In this document: positions 22,745 to 35,800 of the stretch, one piece after another
Layout: each line of letters begins with the position of its first letter
Numbering within the stretch: position 1 is the first letter of the stretch
The notes under the pieces: generated by a model
What the model saw: only the letters and a program-made list of their open reading frames with translations
The model's database searches: none
What the model was told of the DNA's origin: nothing
NCBI GenBank assembly: GCA_964247055.1
Contig: OZ176056.1
Coordinates: 3,782,001-3,846,000 of the forward strand
Origin: Paragordius varius
Lineage: Eukaryota; Nematomorpha
Reading direction: 5' to 3'
Length of the DNA: 64,000 nt
Translations under genes and position numbers: made by a program

Positions 22745-25700
22745 GGCACAGCTCGGATAGGCATCAAAGAACCGCTTTGGATAACGATGTTTGATTATAT
22801 ATACCTATAAGTTCACTATAACATGAATGCGTTTTCTTATCGTTATATACAATTAACTTACTATCTAGTAAATAATCATGTATCGTCTTTGTGTAATGGC
22901 TAGTCATGTATCCGTATAGAGGCTGTCTGTAATATTTGCGATCCTGCCAGGCGTTATCTATCATTAATGTTGACAACATATAAATCCTTATTATTTGTTT
23001 TTTCCCAGTTAAATGTTGGTCTACCCCTGCGATTGTTACCTTCGGGATGTAGGGATAAAATTATATTTGTCCATTGTTCTGGAACACGTTTGATGTGTCC
23101 GAAATATCTAAGCCTATTTTTTTGAGCATAGCCTTTAAAGGTTCGATTTGGTACAGTTGATGCGAATTTGAATTTGACTTGTTGGGGTCGTATAAATATA
23201 GCTTTTCTATGTTCATTAGTATTTTCTCAATTGAATGTATCATTGGCCATGTATCGCTTCCATACAGGAGTATGGGACGTATGCCGGCTTTGTAGATCAA
23301 ACCTTTGTTTTTTGCTGATGTGTTTAATTTTGAGCACAAATTTAAGTTGATGATATTTTACCCAAGCCTGTTGGGATCTATACTGAACTGACTGGTTCCA
23401 CCTAGGCAATGTATGACATCGCCCAAGTATTTAAAATTTTACCGATTCGATTTTGGCGTCTGCCATATAAAGGTAATGATTCACTTATAAATTTATCATT
23501 GTTGGTTAATTTCCTTTTATAAGCGAGCACTTTTTGTGTGCCCACTTATTGCATGATGTACATAAGCTGGAATTGAGTTTTACATCTACACATACTCCAC
23601 AGGAAACTTAGGTTGTTCATATACAATTCACCCGTTATCAGTACCTTTGTTTTGCTTATATTTATATTCGTTCCACTCTTTTCTAAGTGTGATTTCCATT
23701 GTTGTACTTTTGATTTAATTCTTCCATTGATGTTGCGGGGAGGTGTCGTCCGCATAGATAAGTTCCCATGGTGGGCCTTGTTTTATATATTTTGTTAGGT
23801 AATCCATTTATTAAAATGAAGAGTAGAGGGCTTAGGATGGAGCATTGATGAAGACCAGATTCGTTTGGGACAAAAGCTGTGCTGCCTAGTGTTTATCTGA
23901 CGCAGTTTGTGGTTTTGTAGTACATCATTTCTATTGATTTAATTATCCAATCATCTACGTTGTTGGCTCGTAGTGTGGATATGATTAACTCATGGGGATA
24001 CAATCTCAAAGGCCCTTTGTAAATCAATAAATACATTATAAAATTTTTTATTTTTCGCTAAATAATTCTCTTGCAATCTTCTCAAAATCAATTGTGCTAG
24101 TGTTTAGTTTATAGGCATATTGCGATTCCTGTATGCTAATGATTGATCTCAGTTTCGATTCAATAATGGATTCAAAAAAAAATCCAACAACTTTAGTGGT
24201 CTGTAGGGGGAACAAACGAGTATGTCTCCTCTGTTTTTATAAATGGGTATTATGGTGCTTTTTGACCAATCATTAGGGATGCGATTCCTTGACAAGATTT
24301 GATTAAATATGTTAGTTAAATGTGGAATGCATTGGGGTAAAGCTTTAATCAGGTAGGAGCTGAGTTTAGATGGAGCAGGTGCTTTGTTATTTAACTTGGC
24401 CAAGGCATCTCTTACATCGTCTGTTGTTATCAATGGCCGGGGACCAATTGCTGGTGGTTGGTTTATTGTTCAAAATCATGTATTTGCGAATTTTTCTTGG
24501 TAATATGTGGTTCAGACATTGCTTAAATCTCTCCAATCAGTTGCTAGATGTTGGTATTTATCTTTATTATAGAAAATTTGTTTAGTGTCCTTTTTATTAT
24601 TGTTAACTGAGTTTATTGTTCGGAAAATCTTAAGTTTCATGTCTTGTTCTAGTTTTTTAGCTAAATCCAAAGCTTTTTTGTTGGATGAAATATTGATGGC
24701 TTGTTGTAAATTTTTATTTGATTTGATATATGATTCCAAGTCTCTTTTATCTTTTGTTTGTTTCCATCTTTTGTAGTTATGGCTTTTAATTATGATTAAA
24801 GGATTCATGGATTCTGACCACCACAAATTTGATTGTTGTTTATTCCTGTATATTTTCTTTCTGCCACAAATAAACAAATTCGGCATAATGGTGTTTTTAA
24901 TATTATCCCAAGCTTGTTCAGATGTTATGTGGTTGAGGCTGAGCGCTGCATTAACAGTTTTTGAGAGTTGAAGTTTAAGATCAGGAAGGTGCAACTTTTC
25001 TAAGTTTATTTTGGGTTTCTGACTATGGTAATAGGATTCGTTTATTGTTATTATTTCTACAATCAATTTATGTTGTGTATCAGTGAGATGTGTTTTAAAA
25101 TATTTGATGAATTTTCCATCTTGAAAATGTAGTCTACCATAAAGTTTTGATTACCACTTGTATAAGTTTTTTAATTTCTTTGCTGGTTTCGTGAAGAGGA
25201 TATTGCAGATAGTAAGTCTAAGAGATGCGCAGTATTTTAATAATGTATCACCTTCTTTGTTACGGCTGCTAAAAGCGTTCCCTCCATGTATTCTCATATC
25301 TTCTTGACCATTAGTGCCAACTTGGGAATTAAAATCTCGACCTATGAAAATTTTATCATTTGGAAGTATTGCATGAGAGATGTCGTATAGTTGGTTCCAA
25401 AAGGCTTGTTTGGTTGCTTCGCTTAATCCAGACTGAAGGGCATAGATGAAAAGTATGTTAAGAAATTGTTTTTTAAAACCGATATATTTGAATAATTCTT
25501 TCGTTGTGTATGTTTATTTCTATTATATTATCACAATATTCATTTTTAATAGCTATAGCCACTCCATGTTGGCCTTTTATTCAACCTTGTAGAATATTGT
25601 ATAGATGTCAATATTCAGCTTTCTCAGATTTATACCTTGTTTCCTAGAGGCAACAGATGTCAATGTTTTTCTCTTTTATTTAGTCGATAACTAAGTTTGA

Positions 25701-26290
25701 TCTACCGACTAGTGTCAAGATATTCCAAATGCCTATCTTAAGTGGTTTTATCATATTGTTGGGTGTTTTTTTATGTTTGTGATTTTTTAGAAGAGCATTA
25801 ATATTGTTATCATTAAATTAATATTATTATAAAAATTGAGATGATATATATTATTATCATCAATAAAATTATTTGTAAGATGGATATTATCATTTTTAAA
25901 ATTTATATCATTATTTAAAAGTGTTGTCATTTCTTTCTTTTAGTTTCATATACGGTTAAGTTAAGGCGATTGTTTTACAATTTGCATGCCTTTGCAAATC
26001 AAGAGACTATTTCAGTGTCCCTGACCTATGGAATTGACTTTCTGGGCTTACGGAGTTCCATCTCCGCTTACACATATTACTAATTGATTGTTTCTAGCAA
26101 CTGGTTATAGCACCAGATAAACCCGCTTTATCATCCGTGAGAATGCAGGTATTGTGGTATTTTTTAGGAAAAAAATGGTAGTTATCTTTTTCCACCACAC
26201 CCCACACAGATGATATCTTTCCTTTGCCGCTCCCGTTGGTATTAACCAGGGTGCACTACGCGGAAGTGGGATTCGGACTTTGCACCCCTG
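22745..26290 (-). mobile_element. RTE-like LINE, long decayed copy (reference copy of the family)
   Basis: About 3.5 kb on the minus strand in the order of a non-LTR retrotransposon. A non-coding 5' part (about 25,770-26,290) is followed by an AP-endonuclease, starting LKIGIWNILTLVGRSNLVI at about 25,750 and containing FIGRDFNSQVGTNGQEDMRI near 25,340. A linker region (24,512-25,066, Lys- and Asn-rich) leads to the reverse transcriptase (24,149-24,433 has VRDALAKLNNKAPAPSKLS and STIIPIYKNRGD; the LHQ and YADD region lies near 23,750-23,850). The C-terminal YKAGIRPILLYGSDTWPM is at about 23,290, with the tail to 22,764. Endonuclease motifs and the GSRN-like patch (GGNAFSSRNKEGD) fit the RTE group. 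Several stops and frameshifts make it inactive. Exact ends and a target duplication were not determined. Confidence 0.8.
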
Positions 26291-26847
26291 TTAAATTAAA
26301 TTTGAAAAAAATATTATGATTAAGTCTCTATAAAAAGGGTATAACTTGTCCACCATTTTATAATAATAAAATTTGGTAAAGTATATGTATAAATAATTCA
26401 TATTATTACAAAATTAATGTTTTTTATTGTTTTGTATGTTAGAAACCGAGATATATAAAATTGTATCACAGTATAGATGCCAATTAAAATATTTTGCGTA
26501 ATTAAGTTTGGGATGTAGCGTATAAAATTATGTAACGCAAATGCTTTTACAATATAAGGCATTAACAAAAAGCAATGAATTTTTTGTCAGAATTCTTAAT
26601 TATATTATTATAATCAAATGACTAGTAAATATTTGTACAAACAGTTAGTTATCTTTTAAAAATAAGTGTATAAATAAATGTATAAACTATTGCAAGAATA
26701 AATTGAGAGGTACTAAATTCGTTTTAGCTGTAAAATCATGAATAGTATATTAAAGGTGGAGTATTATTTTTGGTTAATTATACACTAAATATAAATTTTC
26801 AAAATACTGGAAACGCTTGAAACATAAATTTGACATGTATTTCTTAA
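26291..26847. other. 3' flank of the PDP gene
   Basis: Non-coding, A+T-rich. It should contain the 3' untranslated region of the PDP transcript. I see no clear polyadenylation signal on the minus strand close to the stop codon. Confidence 0.35.
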
Positions 26848-29800
26848 TCAATCAAAGTAAATGACTATGATAGACATATCATCTCTGAAATCTCGACTAA
26901 TTTCTGGAGGCAATTTTAGCAAAGCTGATATTCGGTTCCAATCTAGTTTCTCAAGCGTTCCAATCAGTTGTTTATCACGATTTTGGTCAACATTTTTTTC
27001 TTCATTCGTTGTTTTTTGTTCTCTCTTCGAATGATGGCTTACAGCTTTTTGGGTAAAAACATATTTTTTAGGTCGCGTCAATGCGATAGAATTTGAACTA
27101 TTTTCGAATCCTGTGGTATAGCCGGAAAGAGCATGTGCCATTAACCAACTTGCCCCATTTATATCATCAACATTGATATTTTGTTGAGCCACGCCAATTT
27201 TAGCATGCGTCAGTCGTGTGTTAAGTTTAGATTTGAATGATAGGGAGGTAGGAGATGATGGTGAAATATTTGTCAATGTTTCCGGGACAAATTTGCAAGC
27301 CTCCTTAGAGGTGAAACGATTTTCTGAATCCAGCATGACAAATGGATTGCTATCAAGGGAACGATTAGCTTCCTCATCAGTATGTGTGTAATGCTGTTTA
27401 TTATTACCATGTTGGCTTTCTTCGGTTTTAGATGCATTATTTGAATGTTGCAGCAGACTAAATGATTCCTCCTATTTTATTAAATTTTTGATAAAAATTG
27501 TCAACTTGTCTAAATAACTAACATAGTTAGCGTAATATAAAACAAACTGGATTTGTAGATAGGTGCTGGTTAATTTGAACAGGAATATCTTCATGGGATG
27601 ATGGTCTAAAATCTACGCTTTGCAGAGGTTCATCTAAAAAAGCTGTTTCGCTTGTACCTAAGTTGGAATCATGAGATTCTTTAAGGGCATTTGGTTCGAT
27701 AGCCAATACTAAAATACAATATTGTATCATAAACAACAAGCGAATACATATTTAAAAAGGCTCTAAATAGTATATTCAACCTCTATCGTCAGGTGGAGCG
27801 ATATGTTTGAGCACATCTGATTGCACAAGTGGAACATCTAAAGTTAACAATATAATTAATTTTTATATAAGTGAGGAATAGAAATTGGTTAGTTAAAAAT
27901 TAAACGAGAATTAAAATTAATATTACAGTATAAAAATTCCAGCCGCCCAATCAAATTTGAGCACCTTTGTTATGTAAAATTAAAAAAAAAGTTTGTAATA
28001 AGAAAGGTGTGTAAAAAATACAATAAAAATTGAAATTATACGGACAAAACGTAAAAATATAAAGACAGTATTTTTTTCTAAAAGACAACTGTACTTTTCC
28101 AAACCTTAATTTTTCTCATGTAAGCTATTTACTTATAATTGTAAAATATAGAATTGATTGTGTTAGTATTATATAACTCTGCTTCACACTTTGCCATTTA
28201 AACAATGAGTTATATTGATATAAATCTAGATTTAAAAAGTATGGTTGTCATTTAAATATTTGTCTTTATTTTTTACTTTTGTCCGTAAATTTCAGTTTTT
28301 TTACTGTAATAGCTATTTGCCTTTTGTCCTTCGATATGGTAGAATAAAAAATTGATACTAGGGGAAAATATGGTGCTTATGGGATCTATTGCGCTTAAAA
28401 TATTTGTGATTTTATAATGAACTAAAATCAATCTATTCTTCAATATCTTGATACATTTTAGGATATGCTTCCCAAACATCATATACGTTTTACGAATGCA
28501 TTATAATATATTATTATAAACCTGAGATATTTATATCATTATCCATTGGTGCTAAAAGAGAGGATTGATGTTCTGATTGAGTTATATCACTTTTTTCTGC
28601 ATATATATATATATATATATATATAATTGAAAAGAAGTAATCATAAAGAAAGTTTTTTAGCAATTTTAACAAACTAATTACCTTTTAGGGTGTGTTTTTT
28701 GTAAGCCATCCACCGATCTCCTAATATTTTGACAACCTATTACATACAACATCTTTTTATTTTTGACAAAACCTATTAAAATAAAAACACTACTTGAGAA
28801 AATATTGAAAGTTAATGAAAAAAAAAGAAAAAATATATCTTAACCTGTCTGGTATGTAAAAAATCCCATAAACCATCCGTAGCCAAGACTAAAAATTTAT
28901 CTTGACTCCGGAGGACATGTGTCAAAACTTCAGGTCGAGCTGTAAGATAGGGTGGGGAACGATACATGGGCGGTACATAAATGTGTAAATGTGGATACAT
29001 CTAAATAAAATAAAATTTTATAAAAATATTTTGCACATATTATATATCGTATACAATGATAAACAATTGGGAAAAATAAGTATATTTTGTAATATAATTT
29101 TGATTATTTAGTTGTTTTTTATCAATTTTACAAAAGTTTCTCACTACAAAGGCGCATGCATATTCGTTCGGTTTGACTAAAAGGCATAATTAAAATTATT
29201 TTCCGCCTAATTTGAAATAGCAAAATTTAGAGAAATATGCATTATATATTATGAAATTTATTTAAAATTAAACTAAAATGCTTATATAAAAATATAATTT
29301 TTAATTTTCGACATTTATTTCTTTATAGAAAAAAATGAATTTAACGGAATAAGATGCCTTATATAGTGTGTGATATATATAGATGAAAAAACTAGTAAAA
29401 TCAAAATTGTTGCACTGGAAAAAATCAATACTTTTACAACATTATAAAAGACATAAGTTGTATCGTAGTGTGGATGTGATTAATTTCCTGGGGATACAAT
29501 CGAAAGCCCTTTGTAAATCAATAAAAACATGATAAAGTTTTTTATTTTTCGCTAAATAATTCTCTTGTAATCTTCTCAAAATTAAGATTGCATCGATTGT
29601 GCTACTGTTTGGTTTATAAACATATTGGGATTCATGTATGCTGCTGATTGATCTCAGTTTTAATTCAATAATGAATTCAAATAGTGGCCTATAGGAGAAA
29701 CAAACGAGTATGTCTCCTTTGTTTGTTGGACAAACAAATCTATGGAAATGATGTACTACAAAACAACAAACTGCGTCAGATTAACACTGGGCAAAGGGCT

Positions 29801-32800
29801 TTTCTTCCATGGTCTTCATCAAGGCTCCATCCTAAGCCCTGTACTTTTCATTTTAATAATGCATTACCCAACAAAAGATATAAAACAAGGCCCACCATGG
29901 GAACTCATCTATGCGGACGACATTGTCCTCACCGCAACATCAATGGAAGAATTAAATCAAAAGTACAACACATGGAAATCACACTTAGAAAAGGGTGGAA
30001 GGAAGATAAACAGCAAAATACAAAGGTGCTGATAACGGGTGAAACTGTATATGAACGACCTAAGTTTCCATGTGGAGTATGTGATTTAGATGTAAAACTC
30101 AATTCAACCTATCTCCATCTTGCAATAATGGATACACAAAAAGTGCTCGGTTATAAAAGGGACATTAATCAACAATGATAAATTGATATGTGAATCATGT
30201 AAAAATAAAAGTATAAATCACTCACCCCCTTCAATTAATTACCTTTCTATGTCAGATGCCAAAATCGAATTGGTAAATAATTTTAAGTACTTAAGCGATG
30301 TCATACACTGCCTAAGTGGAATAAACCAGTCAGTTCAATATAGATCCCAACAGGCTTGGGTAAAATATCATCAACTTAAAATTAAGCTAAAAAAAACACA
30401 TATTAGCAAAAAGCAAAGGGTTGATCTTCAAAGCCGGCATACGTCCCATAAAAACTAATTAACATAGAAAAGCGGATGCTAAATTTATTCGACCCCAATA
30501 AATGGAATTTAAATTTGCATCTACTGTACCAAATCGAACCTTTAAATGTTATGCTCAGAAAAATAGGCTTAGATATTTCTTACACATCAAACGTGCTCCA
30601 GAACAATGGACAAATAAAATTTTATCCCTACATTCCGAAGGTAACAATCGTAGGGGATACCAATATTTAACTGGGAAAAAACAATAAATAATTATTTAAG
30701 TGTTGCCAACATTGATAATGCAGACAGCTTCTATACGGATACAATGGCTAGCCATTACATAAAGACGATACTCAAAAGACATAAGTTATGATAAGTGTAA
30801 TAATTGTGTGATATTTACAATGGATTGATATAAAATTATTTTGTTATTGTATTAGTATTTCAAATATAGGACAGTACTAGACCATTGTCCCTGTTAAGTG
30901 GTGCATTGTGTTTCATAATTGTTATTGATTGGCGTATGAGACGCTTGTTATGGTTTTTTATATTTGTAATGACTTTGGTGTCACCAATGAAGTGTCCTTA
31001 GTTGCAAACGTGTTCCCGAAGTGGGTTTATTAAGTAGGATGGATTAGGAGAGTGCGAACGTCTATACCTCTACCACTTATCTTATAGACGCTTTCACATT
31101 AACATGTGGCTTTGTAAATACCAGGTAGCTTGTTTTTGGGTAGAGGAGTTTTGTATTTGATTGGATTGATAAGTTTTGTCATTGGTTTATACACTGTACG
31201 GATATTTATTGAGAATATTACCGATTTTGGTGGTAACATTAATAATGAAAGATAGCCGTGGATATAAAATTATGCTCTTTTTGTGAGGTTTTGGAAAGAA
31301 TTTAATAAAGTTTTTTGGCGTAATTTCGGTCAACCGTATGTTTGAGATTTGATGATTCTGTTGTTAGAGACGCTGAGTCACATAGGTCATAGGCCCTATG
31401 GAGGAGTGTTTTGATAACTATATATTTTGAAAAATTCTTCACAAGACTTCACACAAAAAATAGCATTTTTTATCCACAGCCATCCTACCTTTCACTAATT
31501 ATGTTACCACCAAAATCGGTAATATTCTCAATAAATTCAATATTCGTACAGTGTATAAACCAATGACAAAACTTATCAATCTAATCAAATACAAAGATAA
31601 TATGCCCAAAAACAAGCTACCTCGTATTTACAAAGCCACATGTTAATGTGAAAAGCGTCTATAAGGTAGTGAACACTCTCAATACATCAGACTTAAAAAC
31701 CCACTTCAGGATTGTTTGAACTCATTTGCAATGAAGGAACACTTAATTGCTGACACCAAAATAATTACAAACATAGAAAACCACACAAGCGTTTCATACG
31801 CGAATCAGTAGAAATTAAAAAACACACTGCATCACTTAACAGGTACGATGGTCTAATACTGTCCCCTATTTGAAACTAATAAAATAACAAAATAACTTTA
31901 TATCATCTATTGTAAATATCACGCAATCCATTACACTTATCATAACCTATGTCTTTTATAATGTTGTAAAAGTAATTGATTTATTCCAGTATACAGCAAT
32001 TTATGTTACTGGTTTTTTCATCAATTAAAAATTGTATTTTTATTATATAAGGCATTCCGTTATAATTCATTTTTTTCAATAAAGATTTTTCAATAAAAGT
32101 CGAAAATTTCAAAATTGTATTTTTATTAAATACGCCTTTTAGCTTAATTTTAAATAAAATTTGAAATGTAGGCAGGTAAATAAATAAACCTTCCTGGCTT
32201 TGACAATGGCTGTAATGGGCCATTTTAACATAGCGTCCCCAAAACTTCGGGTTGGCATAAGAAAACCCAACAATCGACCTCCCTTAAGAAGCCAAGATCT
32301 TTCAAGCTCAGAGGGATGTTCACGGTATAATCGTTTCAGTTCCCATGAATTTTCGCCATAATGTTTATAACTTAATTTGGTGGTAAGCCATTCCTGATTT
32401 GGTCCCAACGAGCCTTTTATATATTAATTAATGCATGTATTGCAAATCAAATTTAAAAACAATACAAAAAGTAAATAGGAACATGGAAAATTATTCGATT
32501 TTAATAAAAACCGAGCTAAATAAGATATAGGACATTAATTGGTATTAAGCCAAAGTTTATGTGTTACACTTGTAATTATAAGTTATTCAAAAACAAAAAA
32601 AATGCTTTTTTTATATATTTTTATTGCATAATTTAACCATTAATTTAATTTTATTATATTTTTTTCGCAAACTAATACAAATTATATTTACCTATTACAG
32701 CTCTGGAATCACCAGTGTTCGCTATATATATGGTTGGTGGTTCCCCCTCATCTTGTGAAGGTGAATTTATTGCGCTTTTTTCGAAATGGTTTTGCATCCT

Positions 32801-35800
32801 ATTTTTCAAAATGTAAAAAACGGAAAAATAAATAATTAATCTCATTTTATAGATAAAACAAATTTTTTGATTTTTTCTATCATTTAAATAATATATTATT
32901 TAAATAATTAAATAGTTAAGCTAAAAGGTGCATTTTATTAATAAAATTTGCAATTAAAATTTTTTCACCCTTTATCATTAAACTACACAATATAAATTTC
33001 AATTTATAATAACCATTTTACGCTATTATTAATTAGGCATACCGAACAGTAACTGTAAAAATAAGGTAAATAAACAGGATTGCCCTCTGAAAAATATCAC
33101 CAGTCGTTTTTGTTTTTATCTCTAGTTTTTATTATAAAACCAAAAATTGATAAATGAATAACTTAAAAATCAATCTCCGTATATTTTTTTAAATTTTACG
33201 TGGAATTATTTTCGGGATAATCTATGTAGGCAACTAAAGCGCAAGACCCTGAAAGTGCCAAATTAACCCATTGATTCACTATAAATCACAAAAAATTTGT
33301 TATAAATAACTTTTGAAATAAAAAATGCTTAGTTTATTTAACAATAAGTATTAGATAATACCAAACTTTGTTTTAAAGTTTCTTTTTTAGTTTTTGGCAT
33401 AGATTGAGATTGCAAATTATGTTGTGTGATGATATGGCTGGTATCATTAATACCTATATTGCTATTATTTTTATTGGGGGTTGTATCACATTGATTTGCT
33501 TGAGATTTCGGAAAGGTTAAAGCCAATAGTTCTTCTTTAATACGTTCAATAATCTATGATTTGTGTAAAATTGTTGTACTTAGAAATAAAAATACATCTC
33601 TTAAACGATAAAAAAATAAAAATCTAGGAAATTTTTTGGCAAATTAAAAACATATGGTTCAAAAATTCTAACTTGGCATGTTCTATCGTAACTTAAATTT
33701 CTAAAAAAACCGTAAAAAAATAAATGTATACATTTGCTTTATTTTCAGTATTTATTGTTTGTTCGGATATTGAAATTTTTTTAGCCGATGTAGGATTGTT
33801 GTTTGGTGATGATGTTGTTGTAATTTGAAATTCTTCCAAATGCTTTAAAGCCATCGAAGTTATGTATGTATCGAGAAAGGTAAAAGCATGCTCCATCATA
33901 CCGCAAATAAATGGTTCTTTGTGTTGATAATATAAAGTATTTTTATTATCATCATTATTATGTAGGTGATTTATATGGTTAGGAATTATATTTGATTTTT
34001 GTGTTTCATGGATATTGGTTGTTGGGAATTCTGCGGAAAGTTTATCCATAATATCGGTTTGGACTTTGATGCATGATGATATATATCTGATATTTTTGGG
34101 GAAAATAGTTTAATAATATATATTGTTTGCGATAATAGGATTTTGTCGTTTTTAATATTACCCTTAAAAATAACTAAACTTAAAATTATTTGTTTCATAT
34201 AAAAGCAAAAAAATACTATACGATTACTTGGAATTCACCCTTAAACAATTGAAATTCACCCTTGAACAATTTAAATTCACCCTTAAATAATTCAAATTCA
34301 CCCTTGAACAATTCAAATTCACTCTAAAATAAATTATGGTTTTTATATTACCAATATTTTTTCATATTCTAAAAAATGAATAAACTGAAAAAATAATAAA
34401 CTAAGCCATAAAAATATATTTCATTAGTCCTAAATCATAATTTATTTTTAGGGTGAATTCAAATTGTTTAAGGATGAATTTGAATCGTTTGAGGGTGAAT
34501 TTGAATTGTAAATGGTATATTATATCAACTTTCAAAGAGTAGAATTGAAAAACATCAATATAATAAAATTATGGAATCCCAAATGTGAATTATTCAAATA
34601 CATGCTTGGTGATCATATTCATATTTTATGATTCAATAATATAAATTAAAAAGACAAATTGTAAAAATCAAAAGTAACCAATTTACTAACATTAATAAAT
34701 ATTTTTTAACCCGTAAATAGGGTATAAGGACAGGAAATATCTTAATGGAAAAATTTAGTTTTTTTGATTCTTAGGCTCTTGTCATAACATGTCTTAAACG
34801 GTTTTAATAATAAAATATATATGGTTTACTGTATATTTAAACAAAGGACTTCTTACTCAATCCAAAAGTCCCAATTAAGTGATGGCAATCCAGAAATGGA
34901 AAATTTCGAATCACTAAAAGATTTTTTGCGTTTTGGATAAGAAATAACGCTTAAGATTGTTTCGTATGCATCTATTAAATGTAATTTACAATATTTAGGG
35001 TATTAAATTTTAATTTGTAAAAAGAAATTTTTAAAATTGAATTGAATATAAAAATAGAAGATAATACATAAATATTCCAATAATGTTATATGGCTAGTCA
35101 AAGTATTTTCTTACAGTCTTTAATTCACTTAATAAAATATTTAATATAATATAATATGCTCATTAACACTTCGATTTATGGGGTATTTAAATACCCCAGA
35201 CTAAATTTGTGTAAGGATTTTTAAAAACGACTGAAGGAAACGGTCACAATTTAAATTTATGCTTCTATCCTAATAAAAATTATTTAAATATGCCAAAATA
35301 TCTGAATAAATTTTTTTTGAAAAAAAAGTTCCATGTCAAACTACTTCGACGCCATTTTTATTTTACAAAATTTTTCCAAAATATCGTCTTCATTTAATTT
35401 TAAGGGTAATATTAAAGCTAATTTTTTACTTAAATTACATTTAACATTGATAGAAATATAAAAGGCTATTTATTTTGTATTTTCTTCAATTTTACCATTC
35501 CACTCATGTCACGTTGACTAAATTTTTACCTTTCGGTTTTAGCTTAAATTAAGTAATATCAAGTATTTTCGAATAAAATTTTTTATATATTTCGGTTTAT
35601 TAATGTTATATAAGTGCAAGATTTTGCCATGGTTTCGATTCCTTTCATATTTTTTAAAGAATTTAATTTTAAACAAGCCTGGGGTATTTAACTACCCCAA
35701 TTTGAATCGAAGGACTAAAATGAATGTGTTGTATCCAAGTGTTAAACGAAGGCAAATAATTATTTGGAAGTATACACTTCGATGTTTATGTGGTGTTGTT

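Noticed and set aside
26220-26285. Possible tRNA-like T-arm (AAAGTCCGAATCCCAC on the minus strand)
   Set aside because: No acceptor stem, D-arm or anticodon arm can be folded around it; it lies in the 5' non-coding part of the long LINE.
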